This document shows positions 1-12,293 of a stretch of DNA of 64,000 nucleotides, in pieces. The stretch is from Fasciola hepatica. Lineage: Eukaryota > Platyhelminthes > Trematoda > Plagiorchiida > Fasciolidae. The stretch covers positions 7,922,501-7,986,500 of the forward strand of contig CANUEZ040000103.1 of assembly GCA_948099385.1 (NCBI GenBank), written 5' to 3'. Every line of letters begins with the position of its first letter. The stretch's first letter is position 1. Under the pieces are notes generated by a model that did no database searches, had not been told where the DNA came from, and worked only from the letters and a program-made list of their open reading frames with translations. The position numbers and the translations under genes were made by a program.

Positions 1-2470
1 CACAGCTTCGTTTGACTCCGTGTTGAGTGAACCGTTTATGATTGCACTGTCTCTATTTACCGGATGACTCTCTATACTGTTGTTCTTGGTTTTTCACCTG
101 GATGCAAGTCATTTGTCTTCATATACTTACATGCATTGCATTATTTAGAACCACGAAATTACGATAAGCACGGTTATTCAATTGAAATTCGTTCTGCTGT
201 CCGTAGCCGTGTACAGCCCATATCCTTCGCAAAGCTAGTGAACCTAAGTTTCTGCTGGATTGACGGCCCAAGTAATCGGGATAGTTGCTACGGTTAGTTT
301 CGTTTCAATGACTTGACTTGACCGTTTCACCAAAAACTACTCACACTCAAGTCAATATTCGTCTTCCTGTTTGGGAGCATAGGACATTGTCTTTCATAAA
401 TGTTGTGTTCGGCTTGGACAGTCATGTGCTCCAAAGCACGCATGATCTACACTCCGTGCAATAATGGACACAGGGTTGCAGCTTTGCGCACGTACACAGT
501 TGATGTGTGTCATGTTACGTCTAATCAGATCGTGTCACGTGTTGCACGACCTTGCGCAGCCTAATCCGATTGCTCAATTGCCTCGCACTTTCGATCGCAT
601 ACATCGCGGACTCTAGCAGTTGCAGACGTTTTCTCGTTTTCAGTAGCTTGCCTATGCTTGGTACAGAATACACGCTCGCTCGTACAAGCCGGCGTTTCTC
701 CTAACTGCTGAATGCGGGACACAGTACGAGTGTCATTAGTTGTCTTCCCTCCAGAAGATTTGAGCCGTGAAGTTGAATGCTGTTTTCACAGTTGTTTGAC
801 TGCACATGCCTCTATTCGAAAAATTTCACTCAAGTTTGATTAGGCGCATTAGAATCAGGGATTTGATAGTAGCATTTCTCGAAGTCTGTGGTGATCTGAT
901 TTTCTGCTCTGCTAATCACTCACGTGTCCATGTAACCATTCATAATCAGAGAAAAATCCGATGCAACAATGGTTTGAAAAATCACGGTTTCTACGATTAG
1001 CTGAGTTTTGGTTTGGTTTTGTTCTTCTAGCACGCTTGTTATTTCTAATCTAAGAACACCACAATTTCCATTGTCCACGACACATTGACACTATGTTTTT
1101 ACGGATATTACTGTTGATAAAACATACCAAATTATGTTATATGTGTTCACCTCTACTGCTGCCATAGTTCCATGTAGCTCTGAGCCTTGGAAACAAGAAC
1201 ATCTGTGCAAGCTCTTCAAATGGTTCATACAACTTGAAATTGGTGTGCTCACTTATGGAAATACCACCATGATCATTTCCATTTTTGGGAATTTTTTCTG
1301 TGCTGACATTTCAATGAACTGGTTCCCATGTTGGTTTGATGGTTACCGGAATCAGAACAACAATCTGTTAAGCATCGCTTATATTGAGCGAAGGCGAATT
1401 CTCACGGGCTTGTAAAAAGCTAAACTTCCTAGCCACTGACCTGTGAAGGCCGTCAACCAGGTCGATCTCATCATCTCTACCATCAATTACATCTGAAGAT
1501 ATTATGCATTTAATGCCTTCGTTCGAGGGTACTTTTCGGTGCTTGTTTTCCATTCTTGGTCTTTAGCGAATGCATACTGAAACACCCACTCCGATAAGGG
1601 TTTCCGGTTTCTGGTAACTGATTCATTGAGTAAAACAGTAAAATATCAACTAAAGGTGTGTTCAGTGTCTCCATAGCTATGAGGTGAGGTTTCATTTCAT
1701 TCATTGCGTTTGAAGTTATTTTGCTATCCCCAAGACGTTTTCTAATCATCGTACAACAACTTGGAACTAAATTCAGAACGTGAACAATGCAACGTCTGAT
1801 ACCTATGAAGTACCCTATCTTTCAGCTTATAAACCTCGTGCGATTGTCGGGGAAATACAACATCAGGAAACTCACACACTCGCCACTAGTTCCGCGCAAC
1901 ACACGCCAAAGTCCCTCTGAAGCGGAGTGAGCGAGTCATTCGAAATTCTCTCGGAGAATCGTTTGCACATTTTACGATGTTGGAATATGGTGGAGTCAGA
2001 GATCTTTACGAGGTATACCGCTTGCAAAGGATAAGTGCTTAATGGACCATTCCACTGGGGTGAAGTCTTTAGCATGTAGGCCAGGGAAGAAGACGAGAGA
2101 AGAATACAACTAGTGAGGTAGTACGCATGCAAGGACAAAACGTTGAATGATGTTAAGTGGTACAGACATCGCTTCCAGAAGCAGAACGTAGTAGGTCAAT
2201 TTTCTCACTTTTTAGTAACTGCAGGCAACATGTTCAGTCGAACAAAGAATATAGGTGATAGAAATCCCAAAGTTTCAAACAGGGAAGGATGGGGTTCTGC
2301 TCTCGTATCTTGTAAACTGTTGCCGACTGAAAAAAATAATCAGACACACAGTCCAGTGAGGAAGAGTTGTATTCCGTTATTTGAGAGTATGTCGAGAAGA
2401 TTTTGTCCATCAACACCGGTAAATGCATCATTGTAATCTAGGGAGCAGGTACGCACATCTATTGATTTGA
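1..2470. other. Uncharacterised outer part of left arm
   Basis: There is no recognisable protein, RNA gene or transposon in this stretch. It contains only short open frames (the longest is 97 codons at 2143-2436 on the plus strand). That frame has a vague resemblance to the N-terminal part of a T-box domain, which I do not trust on its own. The stretch is copied exactly in the right arm. Confidence 0.6.
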
Positions 2471-2613
2471 GAATAAACAACGTGGCGAACGAGCTCGTTT
2501 CCAGTCATTCCTACTCATACCAATACATAACAATATATATAACTCACAGAATAAGAACGGAGATTGATAATCCTAATCTGTCTCTGCACATGCGTGTGTG
2601 CATGTGAAATTGA

Positions 2614-5020
2614 TCACGGTATTGAATTTTCAAGTGGTTTCACATGTGTTCGAACCCATGACTTGGGCCACGGAAGCTTAAGTGCTTGCACAAATTGTTT
2701 CTGAACGCACAGGGGAGGATTGTAGAGACGAATACTAACGGCTTCGGCTGTGGCTAAGATGCGACACTTGACAAGTCTTAATTGCTTTCCTCGGACTATG
2801 TAAATGGTGCGAAAAGCGTTTATCACCTCCACTGAGTGGTTTTACTCAACAAGGTGTGAGCACACCGCATTCGTAATTGTCTTAATTGTTCCCGTGTTCA
2901 GCCCAGCTGGGTGGTGTTCACGAACGCGTTCGGATAAGCGCCCAGTTGTGCTACCAATGTGCCTAGTTCCACAGGAACAGGTGAAAGAATACACACAAAA
3001 CGGGGTTGCAGGATTCGGTACTGTATACTTCAATCGAAAACACACTATGGGTTTGGAAACGAACAGGACTTGTAGCTGGGCAGCGTACAACGTTCTGTTG
3101 AATACTCCTGATAATCTTCGTTGAATAATTTTGGCTTCCGTGTAGCCTTTGAACGGCAAAAGCACATGTAGTACCTTCTTAGCGGCTCCTTTCTCCTTTG
3201 ATTTCCCTTCATTTTATTGCATCGTCTTGTCGATAAACCGTTCAGGATAGCCGTTACTTAAGAAAACACTCCGCAGAAAAAGGAATTAATTTCTTTTTGT
3301 GTCTTCGGAGCACAGTTTTCTTGCTCTGTTAACTAAGCAACGTATAAGACTCCTCTTCATTTTGAGGGGCACAAAGCCGTGAAGATGGTTGTATTGTCCG
3401 TTTCGTGTAGCTTTTCTGTGCACTGATAACTGGACGGGAAAACCACTCCGACGGCTTATGAATAAGTATAAATACGATAGACTATTGCACTTTTCTTCTT
3501 CCAAAGTAAATTGAACATTTGGACGGGTAGCGTTAAGATTGTTAGGAAGCAGGTTTGTGTCCAGATTGGTGTCTAGCACACATATGATGTCGTCTACGTA
3601 TCGCTAGTACAAGATTAAATCTTGGATTATGGATTCAAGTTGATTATTTTCATTTTGCCATGAAAATATTAGCAAATAAGGGTCCCAAAGGTAATCCCAA
3701 TGCAACTCCGTCCTTCTGACGATAGATTTCACCACTGAACTGAAACTGTATATTACGTGCGCAGACATATAGTAACCGTTTCAGTTCATCCAATGGATAC
3801 CCAAATCGATTCCGTTACTATGAATGTAATCGCACAGATAGTTGATTGTTTCACTGATCGGGACATTTGTGAACAGTGAGGTAAAATCAAGTGATACCAT
3901 TCGCTTTTCTTCTAGATCCAAGTTCCTTATAGTTTCTACAAAATAAAATGTGTCTTGTAGACTGTGTCTAGAAAATGCCACTCACTGGTTCCAATGAGCC
4001 AGTCAACCACTTTGCTACTGCGTGAAATGGAGAGTTACACATGTCCAAAATCGGTCTCAATGGGACGTCTTCTTTGTGTACCTTCGGTAGACCGTATAAT
4101 CTGGGAATTACCGTCCCTGTCCGTCGTATCCTTTCGAAGGTCACCGCGTCCGTTATTCCTTTCTGCTTCAAGGATCTTATTCCCATTGAAACTGATTTTT
4201 CTATTAGAGACGTATTATCTTTCTCAAATGGTGTCGTCGTGATCTTGGAGCCATCACTCACTATCACCATCATCTTCTCTATATAATCCAATTTACTGAG
4301 AATTACGATACCCGCACCTTTATCTGGTTTTGAAAGCATTATTTCTCTGTTAACCTGCAATTCTTTGAGGCTCTTCAGGTGTTCCGACGGCAATAACCTT
4401 TTAGCCAATGGTCTATTTTCGCGATATTGATAGCATGAGTTCACGAACGTGGACTTTAGTTTCACTAACTCCTGCGACGAAAGCGGAACAATACCTGATA
4501 GTTGGTCAAACAGGCTCTCAAACTCAACTTCCATATCCAATTTTTTAACCTTATTTGTTGGACAACGAAAATTTGGCCCTAGGGATAATACCTGAAGCAA
4601 TGTCTTATTCTGGCTTATGGATGACAAATTATGGACGAATTTCTTCGGATCTGTAGAAAACTCACCAATCGGTTTGCTCGGGTTGATACGTTTTCGAAGT
4701 TTAACAAATGTTCGTTCCACTTGTTTGTCAACAACTGATTGAATACAGACAACGGACATTTCCTTTTCCTCTGAATTCAGCTCATCTAGAACTCGAGATG
4801 ATTCCCTACAAATTACGCTCCATTTCCGGCACTTGACTTGACACAGTATCTCTCTCATTGAGCACTTGACGACATAAAGCTACAGAAGTGATGTTAATCC
4901 GATTCTTCTTCAGAACGGTGTGATATTGATTGGGATATTCTGAACCGGATATGCATTCATCCAGAAATTGAAAACGAGCCTTTACCAGAGCCAATTTCGT
5001 GCAGAACTTCACGTAACTGT
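2614..5020 (-). pseudogene. Penelope-like retroelement (RT plus GIY-YIG nuclease), broken
   Basis: This element encodes a reverse transcriptase fused to a C-terminal GIY-YIG endonuclease, the hallmark of endonuclease-bearing Penelope-like elements. Reading down the minus strand, the N-terminal region lies at about 5020-4810. Next comes the fingers region with SKPDKGAGIVIL and LYGLPKVHKEDVPLRPI (3968-4858), then the palm with SLDFTSLFTNVP (3781-3981), then GVALGLPLGPLFANIFM near 3690. The YVDD catalytic box lies near 3590, followed by the thumb (3286-3579). The nuclease shows YSFTCSCGTRHIGST (2842-3165) and the C-terminal tail with EAVSIRLYNPPLC ending in LPW (2614-2832). In-frame stops and frameshifts, including a TAG three codons before YVDD, break the single frame expected of about 800 codons. 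The element appears to have landed inside the non-LTR fragment immediately upstream. Its 3' flank (2480-2613) is probably its untranslated tail. Confidence 0.9.
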
Positions 5021-6449
5021 TATTGTCCAGCGAAGACAAAACATCATGAGTCAGGAAAGAAATATCATCCAAGTTAGAGCAGAAACAGCAGTAGGCGAAC
5101 CAATTTATGTATCGTATTGTCAAATCACTGGATAGCTCCTGGAGTGATGACTTCTCAGACACTTTCAATACGATGTAGATACAGGCAATTAGACGGAATT
5201 TTCTCATTCCGTTCTTGGACCCAGGTGTGATGTAAGCTGATCTCCAACAGTCAGTAATATTCTTGCAATGCAAGCATTGACTAAGTGATGGTCTCATGAC
5301 TGGAGTGAGTATTTGTTCACACTGCTTAAGCACAACTGGAGGAAGATAACCTGGTTTGTGTGATCTGTTGCACTTGAGTTTTGATAGTTCTTTATAAAGC
5401 GCTTGGGGGAATATTATATGGAAAATGGAGCCTGTAGATCTGTGACAAGGTAGGACGTTGATACAACTAAACAACAAAGGACGCGATTAGTCGCTGACGC
5501 CGCGGTTCAGATCTTCGATATTGCCGTTTAGGGATGAATATTTTGTGGAGATACCACTTAAATGTTTGATGAACGTCCAAAGTTTTCGACGATTATTTTC
5601 GGCAAGGAGCATATGACTGTATATGCCACTGAGTTCGCGGATTTTTGATTTAATTGCCGAAGAAAGGGTTTTCCTTGTGCGATAGTTCCCACTTTTGTAG
5701 GCATTTTATTCCCTACAGCGTAGTCTTTTGAGAGATGGAGAGCAAAATCGGTCAATACGGATATATATTGTCTCCAATGGGTAACACTTATCATAGCAAA
5801 AGTCCAATTAACTGGTAACATGTTCACAAAACATAGTGGGGTTTTGGTGGCTGAAGATGTCGAACATAGTCTGATCGCTCATTGTATGAAGTCCTTGTAA
5901 GTTTTCTTGATCAAATTGACGCTTTTCGCCTTTCAAGTCACGACAGTGGGTGAATATTCTGTGGATTTGAGCTGTATACCATTAAAGAGAACGATAATAG
6001 GGCGTAATCCAACGCCTCCAGAGGAGATCTACGTGTGGTCCGAACCAGATCGGGTTGTTTTCGGAACATAAACCAAGTTGGCATCAGTTATAGTTAGGAG
6101 GTTTATAACTTTGTTTAGACTTATTACCGTCAAGAATTCTAGCTGAGAAGAGTTGAAGTCATTACAGAAAAAAACAGAGAATGAACAACGTGGTTGAAAA
6201 GCTTGGAACATAAACTCTCAGAGAAGTCTTCAAAATACTTACGGAGCATGTGGGAGAAATATAATCGTTCACAAAACTATGGAGCGATATACTTATATGC
6301 CTAGGTTTGGATATTATCATGTAAACATCAATGTAAGAATTCTTAGTGCATGGGTACCAATGGGACGGACTTACACTAGCTGACTTTAAAGTCAGTAATA
6401 ACCCATCCCTCGCGTTACTTGCGAAGCGAGATGAAAACTCAATCAGCAA
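5021..6449 (-). pseudogene. Degraded non-LTR retrotransposon: endonuclease and start of RT
   Basis: Three minus-strand pieces lie in the order expected of a jockey/CR1-type ORF2. At 6029-6449 is an endonuclease fragment with a CNDFN box (compare GDFN) and a GSDH box. At 5558-5827 is a linker. At about 5477-5027 are the first RT blocks, with a KLKCNRSHKPGYLPPVVLK block followed by a W-x-x-A-x-I-x-P block. The RT stops before the first catalytic aspartate block, where the sequence changes to Penelope-like N-terminal sequence. The element is diverged from CR1-A and CR1-B in this window, so it is a separate and older family. Family assignment beyond 'APE-type non-LTR' is not supported. Confidence 0.65.
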
Positions 6450-6450
6450 A

Positions 6451-6535
6451 GTAGTCCCATATTAGTTCAAAAATTGTCATAAATTAGTCCCAGTTTAGTC
6501 CCAAAATCGTCCCAATTTAGTTTTAGACTTGTTCA
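6451..6535. repeat. Short degenerate array of TAGTCCCA-like units
   Basis: The motif TAGTCCCA or GTCCCAA recurs five to six times within about 85 bases, with irregular AT-rich spacers. It sits between the degraded non-LTR fragment and the 5' part of CR1-A, so it could be an old 3' tail repeat of one of them. Nothing coding is seen here. Confidence 0.4.
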
Positions 6536-6855
6536 AATCTAACGGTAAGACAAAAACTCTTTTCAAACTAAATACTAAAAATTGTGCCTGACCGGTCTAT
6601 TTTGATACTGAAATGCCCCTCCTCCACTGTGCTGACTTTCGAATTTTTGAATTCCATCTACGTCTAGATGGTATTCTTGTTAAGCGGTATATCGTTTAGT
6701 TTTTCCCAACTTTGTATTCCTCAGTCTGCCCATTTTCTATGGTAAAATGTTTGTCGTCACCGGAAATGATGTGACCATGCCCACGCGCCAGATTTACGAG
6801 CTCACCAGAGAGCGGGCCGTTTCCTAGCCCAATTCTTAAGGACTCTCCAGAGGCC

Positions 6856-7960
6856 GTGGATATAGTGGAGCTGAGGACGAGGATAGTAGCCTTCGAAGCA
6901 GAGATAGTTGGTCTTAAAACTTTAGGTAAAACCACTTGCTCCATATCTCCTTCTAACCAGGCTATGGCGGTATCAGAACAACTAATTTTGGATACCGCGA
7001 TAAAAAATTGCAAGCTTCGGCATCCAGCGTTAAATGAGTAATTACATGAGGCAGAGCTCCTAGAGATTCAAATCCAACACACAGCCCTAGAAATTATGAG
7101 AACGTTCGAGAAGTCGCCCTTAAACCCTACCAAATGCTCCTAGCTGATCCCCGAAATGCACGAACAGATATCAGGTTAAATCCTGAAATTCTCTTCGGAG
7201 GAACCGGAAACCAACCTGCTCGCGCAAAAACCTATGAATAAAAGGTCCTTTACTTCGGTGCTTGGGGTAGCACTTGGCCACCTATTGCACGCTCGTCAGG
7301 TGGCAAAGCCGAAGATTGCCCCATCCGTGATGATAGACCCGGGATTGCAAGTCTCCAATAGTCTGTCTAACTAGACTTGAAACCACAGTACAGTCGAACC
7401 CTGGGGATCACGGTGAGTCAGATTCCGTTGCAGACACTACGGTCTGCACAATTGTTCAAAACCCCCTCTCAAACCAATTGTCCTACATCTTACCCAATAC
7501 GAACAGCCTTGAGTAAAGTGGGGATGTTCCTTAGGCAACTACCCAAGTCAATCTAAATTTTTAAATACAGAGGAAGGATATCCGGAGAACCCCACAAAAG
7601 AAGCCGCAGTTTCAACCAAAGTTCCAACACAGCAAACAGGAAGGTATTCTTTGGTCGCCTCAGTCCTAAGAGTCTGAAAACGGACCCAATCTTCGGCGGA
7701 TAAGAAATGGAAACCATTTAGTGGAAACTACTCTGCCCCATGTGGTTCACAGAGTAATCGACTGCTGCAACATAGCCACTTTCGTACGGGAGCATCTCAA
7801 TCCCGACCAACAGATGGCAATTGCTCCTCTCACCCGCCGAGTTGGGTACCTCAGACACCCCCGTTTATGTCCCTACCACCCCTTGTGTTGGCACTGCCCA
7901 TTATGAGTGCGCCTCCTCTGCAGACGATGAAACCATTTCTTACTAAAATTTCTTCTGTTT
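6856..7960 (+). pseudogene. CR1-A ORF1-like region, broken
   Basis: This region lies directly upstream of the CR1-A endonuclease and on the same strand. It begins with a 61-codon frame (6856-7041) whose spacing of L, I and V residues suggests a short coiled coil, as in the N-terminal part of CR1-type ORF1 proteins. Further open pieces follow, interrupted by stops, and it ends in a proline-rich stretch near 7850-7915. No zinc knuckle, RRM or esterase motif is clear, so ORF1 identity rests mainly on position. The 5' end of the element is not defined and probably lies between 6550 and 6856. Confidence 0.45.
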
Positions 7961-7987
7961 CTAGTCAGCAGGCACCGAAAAGCTTGT

Positions 7988-10966
7988 ATACAAATTGTCT
8001 CCCTCTGCCGAACAAAATGCCGGAGCTATGATAACTAGCAACAGATAATAAACCTTACATAATTGTTATCACGGATACCTGGCTCACGCTAGACTACCAA
8101 GACGGTGGAGTGAGAATACCGGGTTACTCTCTTCTCCGTCATGATTCAGGAAGAGGACGTGCCGGTGGAGTAGTTTTCTACATTAGTGACCTCCTATCCC
8201 AGGGCGTCTCCTCTCGATATACCTCACCAGCCATGGTGAACTCCTTATGGGTAATTCCTCACTCCTGCCTCTCAACCACTTTACTTCTGGGTATGATTTA
8301 CCGCTTCCGTTCTACATCACAGGCGGATTTACTCTTGATGGTAGAGCTTCTGAAAACCCTCAAAGCATTTCATTCTTTCAGTCACCTTCTTCTTATGGGA
8401 GACTTCAAAGCTCCTGGATTGGGCTGAAAAAGCCTTAGCACTGACAGCCAGTATAAAAAGGCATTTTTAGATCTACTGGCCGAGCAATCCTGGACACAGC
8501 ACGTGGCCTGTCCCATTAGGTTCAGAACGGGTCAAAGCTCATCACTTCTAGACCTGATTGTAACCAATTTCAAACACAGCGTAGATTTTGTCAATCTTCC
8601 ACCACTGTTAGGCAAGAGCGACCATGCAGTCCTGTCTTTCGACTACATATTAAAGTGGCCAGCTATACTCTGCCTATACAGACTGGCTCGCTCTTTCAAG
8701 AGAAGAGATTTCCAAATGCTGAGGTCTAATATCTGAAGCGAACTAAGCGACATGACGGACAACATAGACATAGATGAAAGCAACAGGCTACTAGAGAAAT
8801 GTGTTTTGGAGGCAGATATTCTATGTGCCTAGAACTTGGCAAATTCCAAAGGGTAAGGCACATCTGTCAAGGTAACGCTTAGCAAAATCAAAAGAGAAAT
8901 TTATCCAGGAAAAGTGGCACAATAAAATGCAATTACAGTAAGAGAAGAAATGTACATTATGATTTAGTCTCCGGCAATAACACTGAATTTAGTTATCTTC
9001 GGGGTCCACCAGGTCGATGCCTTCCGCTTGAAAAGAGGAAGAAGCATGAATTAGTACGCTCAATCCCACATTTGGTGATCGTCTTCACACTACCATCAAT
9101 TAGACGCCTTCTCGACAAACGTTCTCAGCTGTTCGCCAAATACCGATGCACATCCTTTCCGGCGGATGCAGGAGCTCTTAGATGCGTCCGAAATCGTTGC
9201 AAATCCAAGATTAGGGAACTCTCCAAGAAACTACAGAAAGGAATCCTAGACCGAGCGCGTACAAACCACTCTTTTCTTTATGAACACCTGCGCTCCAAAA
9301 TTGAATCAGTTTCCTCAGGGCTCGCGCCGTCGCTCTCTGGTGGCTCTCCTGCCACTTCCCCTTCTGAGGTAGCAGAAGTTTTCAAATCTCATTTCATGTC
9401 GGTTTTCATCACAAGAGTAGTAATTTCGTGTGGACACCCATCTATTCAACCAAAACAGCCAGTCTCTCCATTGGAGCACTTCACAGTGTCTCACGTAGAG
9501 GCGGGAGAGAGGCTATACAAACTTAACCGGTTCAGCTCGATGGGACCTGACGAAGTTCATTCTCGCATTCTTAAAGAATCCGCCTCCATTCTTGTAGCAT
9601 AATACTCTACGCTCTTGCAACAGTGCTAAGACAACGGAAGGTTTCCAAATTCATTGAGGTATGCTGTAATTGTCCCAATTAATAAGCAAGAAGATCGACA
9701 CCATCTTGGAAGTTATAGGCCAATAAGCCTCACCAGGGTCCCTAGCAAAGTCTTAGAGCGCATCATAAAACGCGAAATCTTGACACACTTGTGCGACGAC
9801 AGTTTACTGTCTCCAGCGCAACATGCATCACCGATATGCTGACCGTTTCGGATAGCCTGACACAGGTGCACGATGCTGGTACGATATCTCATGCTGCATT
9901 CGCCGATTTTGCCAGAGCCTTCGATAGTGTCCCGCACATTCCACTTCTGTACAAACTCAGGATATACAGCCTTTCCGGTTGCTCCCTGTTCCTGATTGAG
10001 GACTTTTTGAAAAACTGAACCTCCTCGGTTCGTGTTCGTTCGTCTCGGTCTCAACCTGTCCCCATGATAAAGGATTCCCCCAGGGCTCTGTCCTCGGTGC
10101 TCCCCTATTCCTCATTTACACCAACGACCTCCCTGATGTGGATCCAGTTAGCATGCCGACGTAAGCAGATGACGTCACAATCTGCGACACGCAGGCAAAT
10201 GTTGTGCAGTCAGCCATTGAATCTGTCAATCGTTGGTCGGCTGACTGTAGCCTCACAATAAATGATGACTAATGTGCAAGCATGTCATTTGGCAATGCGC
10301 CGGTCCATCTCTTCAAGATAAGTGGGAACACATCCAAATAGTGGATCAATACAAGATCCTTGGTTTCTGGCTGCAAAGTAATCTCTCATTCTCCTCTTAC
10401 CAAGAGAAAGCTAGTAAAACTGCTTTCCAAGTTCTAAACCTTATTAGACAGACTTTTTCGATGATCTCCAGGGAGGGCTTCCACCTTCTATATGGAACCC
10501 ATATTCGACCTCTTTTGGAATACGGCAGCCAGATAGCACATACTGGCCTCGTCAGAAATCGGGACATCTTGGAGTGGATTCAATGGAAAGTGCCCGAAAT
10601 GGTACATGACTTACGTTTTACCCTCTACCCGGTTCATCAAATATCACCTAACCTCTACCCTCTTGAGACAAGCCGTATTGGGAAAAACCTGTTCCTGATG
10701 TATGGCCTAATCTTGATGGGCCTAGTGGATCAGTTTTTCACTCGTCCGAACTTGGATACTCTGTGAAGACACACAAGAAAACTCTTCAAACCCAGTCTAC
10801 TTTTTTCATTGGAAAACGTTTCTTCTGGCCCCGGATAAAATCTCTATGGAATAGCCTTCTACAGGAGGTAGTGAACGCCTTCTCAAAAGAGGCATTTGGG
10901 GCCAGACTAGACAACTGTTTAGGACTGAAGCCATGTCCAGCCAACTGTCCGATCGCCTTCGCGTAG
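7988..10966 (+). pseudogene. CR1/Pido-like non-LTR ORF2 (endonuclease plus RT), CR1-A
   Basis: This is an APE-type endonuclease followed by a reverse transcriptase. The endonuclease spans about 7988-8736: a YTNCLSLPNKMPEL start, TDTWL, RAGGVVFYIS, GDFKAPGLG in place of GDFN, LLDLIVTNF, and GKSDHAVLSFD. The linker and early RT occupy 9072-9602 (SSMGPDEVH). Then come GSYRPISLT (9654-9842), DFARAFDSVPH (about 9905-9940), FPQGSVLGAPLFLIYTNDLPD (about 10070-10140), and an ADD box whose preceding aromatic codon is a TAA stop at 10162-10164. The thumb is at 10272-10766 with RPLLEYGSQ, and a typical CR1 C-terminus lies at 10763-10966. At least four stops or frameshifts separate these blocks. The 3' untranslated part probably runs to about 11085. 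Confidence 0.88.
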
Positions 10967-11292
10967 ACCATTCTCCTCCATATTTTAACGTCTCGTCTTT
11001 AATCTTATAAATTTGTACATATACGCAGTTATAAATAGATCCATTCTCCTTCCTCTTTCGATTTGCTCTTTTGTGTAAATTTTGAAACAGCGAAATTAGT
11101 GATGGATCGACGTATCCATATTCATATTGTCGAACTCATGCACTACACGGGGAACATTTATTTTTTGTCCTAACATCGCTTTTGCCCCCTTGTTGTAGAG
11201 TTTTGCCATCTCAGCTCGGTGGAACCGGAGGAAAGAAGATACATACATGAACCGGGAACATTTGGGCTCAAGCCTCGCACCCGTGAGCTGCT

Positions 11293-11544
11293 TCAAGACT
11301 TCAAGAATTCAAGACTGAGAACATCCAGAGGGAAGACTTCGTCACCAATACTTTCACCGAACCAGGTTTCTTGTAGTAGCATGACTTCAGGTTGGTCATA
11401 TTCCTCACACAGGACAAGGCCTTTCAGATCATCGAAGTATCCAATAACTAAGCGCACTTTAGAAGCGAGAATAATAATGATGCACATTTTTGATATTCTC
11501 TGTCGCCGAACAGCCACTTTACATCCAACATGATGTTTCTTCAA
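11293..11544 (-). pseudogene. N-terminal endonuclease fragment of a non-LTR element
   Basis: An 83-codon frame contains FDDLKGLVLCEE followed by QPEVMLLQETW. This matches the second conserved block of APE-type endonucleases, normally read as 'D-V-I-L-L-Q-E-T-W'. It is followed by a PLDVLSLE stretch where such proteins have the segment leading to the RGGGV block. No GDFN, SDH or RT sequence follows on this strand, so it is an orphan 5' fragment. It could be a shorter cousin of CR1-A or CR1-B. Confidence 0.55.
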
Positions 11545-11713
11545 TATTCTACAAGCTAAAGCGTAAATCCAATTTATCTTTTTTTACTTGTTCCTTGATA
11601 AACTTTCGTGTTCCGATTGCGAACATAAAAATTTCACAGAATCGACAGAGTACTCCGGCATTTCCTAACTGATCAATATTCGCAATTGAGTAGTAGGAGA
11701 TTAGATTTGTATA

Positions 11714-11811
11714 ATATGATTCATCATGCAGCTTCAACGTTCAACTCACCATTGAAAACCATGGAAGCACTGTACAGCTGTTTCATCCTTGTTGGGAATC
11801 ATCAGCAGTGC
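11714..11811 (-). repeat. SINE body, minus-strand copy (inverted partner)
   Basis: This 98-base segment is the reverse complement of 12008-12105 with two mismatches that I can see. It contains the stretch complementary to CAACAAGGATGAAACAGC. On the minus strand its 5' side runs into sequence lacking the tRNA-like head seen in the partner, so it is 5'-truncated or carries a different head. Together with the partner it can fold into a long hairpin. Confidence 0.8.
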
Positions 11812-11925
11812 CATTCATCATGGGAGTCGATCGCTGTGTGGGAAGCGGGTTGTTACCGTTCAAAGCCAGTGACGGAAGGGTGCTATATCATGTAGTGTAG
11901 ATGTTCAACAAACCTTTGAGAGCCA

Positions 11926-12105
11926 GCCCGGATAGCCTTGTGGTTAAGGTGTTCGATTCACAATCGTTCATCCCGGGTTCGAGTCCCCGTGGGGGCTCGG
12001 TGGATGTGCACTGCTGATGATTCCCAACAAGGATGAAACAGCTGTACAGTGCTTCCATGGTTATCAATGGTGAGTTGAAAGTTGAAGCTGCATGATGAAT
12101 CATAT
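11926..12105 (+). repeat. tRNA-derived SINE with tRNA-like head
   Basis: The head (11926-11999) has a polymerase III box A at 11933-11943 (TAGCCTTGTGG) and box B at 11976-11986 (GGTTCGAGTCC). It also has a 7-base anticodon-type loop TTCACAA that would give anticodon CAC (valine). The acceptor, anticodon and T stems carry mismatches, so it is not a working tRNA gene. The 98-base body follows directly and is shared with the inverted partner at 11714-11811. The body resembles interspersed repeats that I recall from schistosome sequences, which supports a trematode origin, but I could not search this. Confidence 0.7.
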
Positions 12106-12293
12106 GATCAATATTCGTCACGGCAAAAAAGTTCAGTTCCGTTCAGTTCAGCTTCCACAGGACGAAAGTGGCCGAGAGCAATCGAGCGTCCAGATCGTTG
12201 TGTTGTCGGCGCGTTTTCTTGGCTCCCAACACTACGCGCTGAATGTTTGGTCTCAAAGTCAGAATTCATCCGGCAGTATCATCTTCATAGACA

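Noticed and set aside
2143..2436. 97-codon frame with VTAGNMF resembling the T-box block with G-R-R-M-F
   Set aside because: It is a single block without ordered partners nearby. Given the negative control, it is too weak to list as a gene.
3968..4286. Plus-strand frames of 81-92 codons (3964-4242, 4041-4286) over the Penelope RT
   Set aside because: They are shadows on the strand opposite the recognised RT frame.
6451..6535. CRISPR-like array
   Set aside because: The units are short and degenerate with irregular spacers, and the context is eukaryotic retroelement DNA.
11926..11999. Functional tRNA-Val(CAC) gene
   Set aside because: Acceptor, anticodon and T stems carry mismatches, and the sequence is fused to a repeated body, so it is a SINE head rather than a tRNA gene.
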